Of a stretch of DNA of 64,000 bases, positions 61,026 through 64,000 are shown piece after piece (the stretch's first letter is position 1; every line of letters begins with the position of its first letter). The notes under the pieces were generated by a model. That model was not told the origin of the DNA. It was given only the letters and a program-made list of their open reading frames with translations, and ran no database searches. Position numbers and translations under genes: made by a program. Source of the stretch: Arthrobacter sp. ISL-28 (GTDB lineage Bacteria > Actinomycetota > Actinomycetes > Actinomycetales > Micrococcaceae); NCBI RefSeq assembly GCF_018613875.1, contig NZ_JAGGPJ010000005.1:1-64000 (forward strand), read 5' to 3'.

Positions 61026-61598
61026 GTGAGCAAGAAACCCGGACTGACAGTCCTCGCTGGTCCCACGGCTGTTGGCAAAGGCACCGTGTCCACCTATATC
61101 CGGGACAACTACCCGGAGGTATGGCTGTCGGTTTCAGCTACGACCCGTGCTCCGCGGCCGGGTGAAATCGATGGAGTGCACTACTACTTCAAGTCCAAGG
61201 AGGAGTTCGAGTCCCTGGTGGCTGCCGGCGAATTCCTGGAGTGGGCGGTGGTGCATGGGGAGAACACCTACGGCACGCTGAAGAGCACGGTGAAGCAGGC
61301 CATCGCCGAAGGCCGCTCCGTGCTGCTGGAGATCGATCTGCAGGGAGCGCGGCAGGTGAAGCAGGCTCTGCCGGATGCACAGTTCGTGTTCCTGGCACCA
61401 CCCAGCTGGGAAGAATTGGTGCGCCGTCTGGTGGGCCGCGGCACGGAATCGGCCGAGGAACAGCAGCGGCGGCTGGAAACCGGTAAAGTAGAGCTTGCTG
61501 CTGAACCGGAGTTCGACCACACCGTCATTAATGACGACGTTCGCCGGGCAGCGGACGAGCTTGTTTCACTCATGGGGCTGACCCCGCACCCGCGCTAG
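61026..61598 (+). CDS. gmk: Guanylate kinase
   Basis: 190 residues, phosphorylating GMP to GDP. P-loop [12 protein letters not shown]-binding [17 protein letters not shown] and [17 protein letters not shown], and a lid [12 protein letters not shown] start. Confidence 0.97.
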   Translation: MSKKPGLTVLAGPTAVGKGTVSTYIRDNYPEVWLSVSATTRAPRPGEIDGVHYYFKSKEEFESLVAAGEFLEWAVVHGENTYGTLKSTVKQAIAEGRSVLLEIDLQGARQVKQALPDAQFVFLAPPSWEELVRRLVGRGTESAEEQQRRLETGKVELAAEPEFDHTVINDDVRRAADELVSLMGLTPHPR

Positions 61599-61637
61599 CC
61601 GCAGAAGCCATCAGCCCGTTAGAAATTTGGAGAATTC

Positions 61638-61898
61638 GTGTCCACGAACCTTGAAGGCATCATCAACCCGCCGATCGATTCGCTGCTCAAGGCAGCCGAT
61701 TCCAAGTACGGCCTGGTGATCTTCGGTGCCAAGCGTGCACGTCAGATCAACGCTTACTACGCCCAGCTCCACGAGGGCCTGTTCGAGTACGTCGGCCCGC
61801 TGGTCGACACCAAGCTGAACGAGAAGTCGCTGTCGATCGCCCTGCGCGAGATCAACGAAGGCAAGCTGGTCTCCACGCCGATCGAGGCTTCCGAGTAA
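61638..61898 (+). CDS. rpoZ: RNA polymerase omega subunit
   Basis: 86 residues, assisting beta' folding in RNA polymerase. The conserved core is [25 protein letters not shown] 61638 follows TTGGAGAA. The position between gmk and coaBC is standard. Confidence 0.95.
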   Translation: MSTNLEGIINPPIDSLLKAADSKYGLVIFGAKRARQINAYYAQLHEGLFEYVGPLVDTKLNEKSLSIALREINEGKLVSTPIEASE

Positions 61899-61939
61899 CG
61901 TTCGCAGAGTAAAACAGACTGCTTGGTGACGGAGATCAC

Positions 61940-63193
61940 GTGCGCATAGTCCTCGGAGTCGGGGGAGGGATTGCCGCCTACAAGGTGGCATCGCTCCTCC
62001 GGCTTTTTACTGAAGCCGGCCATGACGTCACCGTCATCCCCACTGAGGCCGCCACCCGGTTTGTCGGTGTGGCAACCTGGGAGGCGCTTTCCGGGAATCC
62101 GGTCAGCAACAGCGTCTTCGACGACGTTCCTCTGGTGAATCATGTCAGGCTGGGCCATGAGGCGGACCTGATCGTCGTTGCCCCTGCCACGGCCGACCTT
62201 CTGGCCCGCGCCGCAACCGGCCAGGCCAACGACCTCCTCACCAACACGCTGCTGATGGCCCGCGGGCCGGTGCTCTTCGCGCCGGCCATGCACACCGAGA
62301 TGTGGCAGCACGCTGCCACGCAGGCCAACGTGGAAACCCTCCGCAGCAGGGGAGTCACCGTGCTGGAGCCGGCCAGCGGCAGGCTGACCGGCTCCGATTC
62401 CGGTCCCGGCCGCCTGCCGGAACCTGAGGCGATCTTCGACGCTGCCTTGGCACTGGCCGACGGACTCCGTGACGCCGGCACCGGCGAATCCGAAGGCATT
62501 TTCCCGCTGGCCGGCCGGACCGTGACCATCAGTGCCGGCGGAACGCGTGAGCCCCTGGACCCGGTGCGGTTCCTGGGCAACCGTTCCTCCGGAAAGCAGG
62601 GGGTCGCCTTGGCCGCCGCGGCGCGCGACGCCGGAGCCACTGTACGGCTCGTGGCCGCCCACATGGAGGTTCCCGCTCCGGCGGGTGTGGAACTGATCGA
62701 GGTCGAAACAGCTCTGCAGCTCCGGGAAGCCATGCTGTCGGCGGCAGCCGGCTCCGACGTCGTCATCATGGCTGCGGCTGTAGCGGACTTCCGCCCGGCG
62801 GACGTTTCCGGCACCAAAATCAAGAAACGGGATGACCACACCGACCCCGTCATCACGCTGGTCCGGAACCCCGATATCCTCCACGAACTCGTTGCGGTCC
62901 GCGACGACGCCGGAACCAGCCAGCTCGTGGTCGGGTTTGCCGCCGAAACCGGTGATGCCCACGGTGACGTCCTCGAATACGCCGAGGCGAAGCTTAAGCG
63001 CAAGGGCTGCGACCTCCTGGTTGTCAACCATGTCGGCGCGGACAAGGTCTTCGGCCAGGACCACAACTCGGTGGTCATCCTTTCCCGGGGCGGTGCCGAA
63101 CCCCAGTCGGCGTCCGGCTCCAAGCATGACGTCGCCGCCGTCGTCATAGACCGCATCAGCGCCGAGCTGAGCAGGGTCTTCCCGCGAACCTGA
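61940..63193 (+). CDS. coaBC: Bifunctional phosphopantothenoylcysteine decarboxylase / phosphopantothenate-cysteine ligase
   Basis: 417 residues, steps two and three of CoA synthesis from phosphopantothenate. The N-terminal FMN-dependent CoaC domain has VGGGIAAYK, the catalytic His in NHVRLGHEADL and PAMHTEMW. The C-terminal CoaB domain starts with ISAGGTREPLDPVRF and has NRSSGKQG and AAAVADFRP. Confidence 0.96.
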   Translation: MRIVLGVGGGIAAYKVASLLRLFTEAGHDVTVIPTEAATRFVGVATWEALSGNPVSNSVFDDVPLVNHVRLGHEADLIVVAPATADLLARAATGQANDLLTNTLLMARGPVLFAPAMHTEMWQHAATQANVETLRSRGVTVLEPASGRLTGSDSGPGRLPEPEAIFDAALALADGLRDAGTGESEGIFPLAGRTVTISAGGTREPLDPVRFLGNRSSGKQGVALAAAARDAGATVRLVAAHMEVPAPAGVELIEVETALQLREAMLSAAAGSDVVIMAAAVADFRPADVSGTKIKKRDDHTDPVITLVRNPDILHELVAVRDDAGTSQLVVGFAAETGDAHGDVLEYAEAKLKRKGCDLLVVNHVGADKVFGQDHNSVVILSRGGAEPQSASGSKHDVAAVVIDRISAELSRVFPRT

Positions 63194-63269
63194 CGGGCGT
63201 AAGCAACGTCTCCTTAGCATGGGGACACACGCTGCCGTCCGGCCGATTGCCAACCAGTAAGGTAGTTGA

Positions 63270-64000
63270 GTGACTTTACCGCTGCACATTCCTGAATCCC
63301 ACGGGTCCGTACCCTCCGCGCTCCGGCTCTTCACGTCCGAGTCGGTGACTGAAGGCCACCCGGACAAGATCTGTGACCAGATCAGCGATGCGATCCTCGA
63401 CGCCCTGCTGGACAAGGATCCGGAGTCGCGCGTCGCCGTGGAAACCATGGCCACCACCGGCCTGGTCCACGTGGCCGGTGAAGTGACCACCGACGCCTAC
63501 GTTGAAATCCCGCAGATCGTCCGAGAGACCATCCTGGGCATCGGTTACGACTCCTCTGCCAACGGCTTCGATGGTGCCCGCTGCGGCGTCTCCGTTTCCA
63601 TCGGCCAGCAGTCGAACGACATTGCCGGCGGGGTGTTCAACTCGCTGGAAGCAAGGGAAGGCCGCCAGGAAGACGACTACGATCTCCAAGGCGCCGGGGA
63701 TCAGGGCCTCATGTTCGGCTATGCCAGCGACGAGACGCCGTCCTACATGCCCGTGCCGATCTGGATCGCCCACCGGCTGTCCGAGCGGCTCACCGAGGTC
63801 CGCAAGAGCGGTGAACTTGCCTACCTCCGGCCGGACGGCAAGACCCAGGCAACGATCGGGTACGACGGCGACCGCCCCGTCTCGGTCGAAACCATCGTGA
63901 TCTCCAGCCAGCACGCCGAGGGCTTCAGCCTCGACCAGCTCCGCGCTGACCTCGCCTCGCACGTCATCGATCCGGTGCTTGCCGTCGCGAACCTGGACAT
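63270..64000 (+). CDS. metK: S-adenosylmethionine synthetase (5' part)
   Basis: First 243 residues, open at the window edge. Motifs are [21 protein letters not shown] (ATP-binding, first His) and [15 protein letters not shown] 63270; the 76-bp gap after coaBC shows no SAM riboswitch fold that I can recognise. Confidence 0.96.
   Translation, partial: MTLPLHIPESHGSVPSALRLFTSESVTEGHPDKICDQISDAILDALLDKDPESRVAVETMATTGLVHVAGEVTTDAYVEIPQIVRETILGIGYDSSANGFDGARCGVSVSIGQQSNDIAGGVFNSLEAREGRQEDDYDLQGAGDQGLMFGYASDETPSYMPVPIWIAHRLSERLTEVRKSGELAYLRPDGKTQATIGYDGDRPVSVETIVISSQHAEGFSLDQLRADLASHVIDPVLAVANLD

Noticed and set aside
63194-63269. SAM riboswitch before metK
   Set aside because: Only 76 bp, with no recognisable SAM-I or SAM-II core and no terminator.

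Overview
The window is ordinary chromosome from a high-GC actinobacterium, most likely Micrococcaceae (Arthrobacter/Pseudarthrobacter group). The evidence is the GC-rich third codon positions, frequent GTG/TTG starts, -10 boxes placed exactly 6-7 nt before start codons (leaderless genes), and lineage markers: MurT/GatD, mIHF, acVLRF1, a DUF349 protein, a PyrR leader whose binding loop sits beside the ribosome site, and the actinobacterial orders pyrR-pyrB-pyrC-orf-carA-carB-pyrF and mihF-gmk-rpoZ-coaBC-metK. I see no tRNA, rRNA, CRISPR array, transposase or integrase. No gene-free stretch exceeds about 250 bp.

Layout. 1-2.7 kb: the end of pdxS, converging on an M3 oligopeptidase. 2.7-6.1 kb: a CapA-like lipoprotein converging on the murT-gatD peptidoglycan amidation operon. 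6.2-16.3 kb: pdxT, yebC, ruvC-ruvA-ruvB, yajC-secD-secF and the bifunctional rel gene, all forward. 16.1-19.6 kb, reverse: an AbiEi-like protein overlapping rel, a DUF349 protein and a membrane-anchored cyclophilin. 19.8-24.4 kb: hisS and aspS with a convergent APC permease between them.

24.6-35.5 kb is the accessory region. It holds a reverse operon (IclR regulator, then SDR, KstD-like flavoprotein, Dabb protein, MHS transporter) and a forward set (second KstD-like flavoprotein, second IclR regulator, then cytochrome P450, ferredoxin reductase, ferredoxin). The enzyme set is what is expected for hydroxylation, alcohol oxidation and two-step ring desaturation of an alicyclic acid to an aromatic, as in the known Arthrobacter/Sinomonas route from cyclohexanecarboxylate to 4-hydroxybenzoate. 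A shared palindromic motif lies upstream of all three transcription units. I regard this as the most interesting part of the window.

35.5-42.2 kb: the ribosome-rescue factor acVLRF1, rarA, rpsD with a long leader, two small envelope-type genes and alaS. 42.2-50.1 kb: ruvX, mltG (with a strikingly histidine-rich cytoplasmic region), aroE-aroC-aroK-aroB, a TPR-like gene, efp and nusB, closed by a strong terminator. A reverse PrsW protease follows. 51.5-60.6 kb: the de novo pyrimidine operon. 60.6-64 kb: mihF, gmk, rpoZ, coaBC and the start of metK, cut by the window edge.

Most of the window is housekeeping and closely resembles other actinobacteria. What is unusual is the catabolic island and its putative operator, the His-rich MltG, a MurT without the usual Cys4 zinc ribbon, the antisense tail overlap at rel, and several small repeat and hairpin structures.
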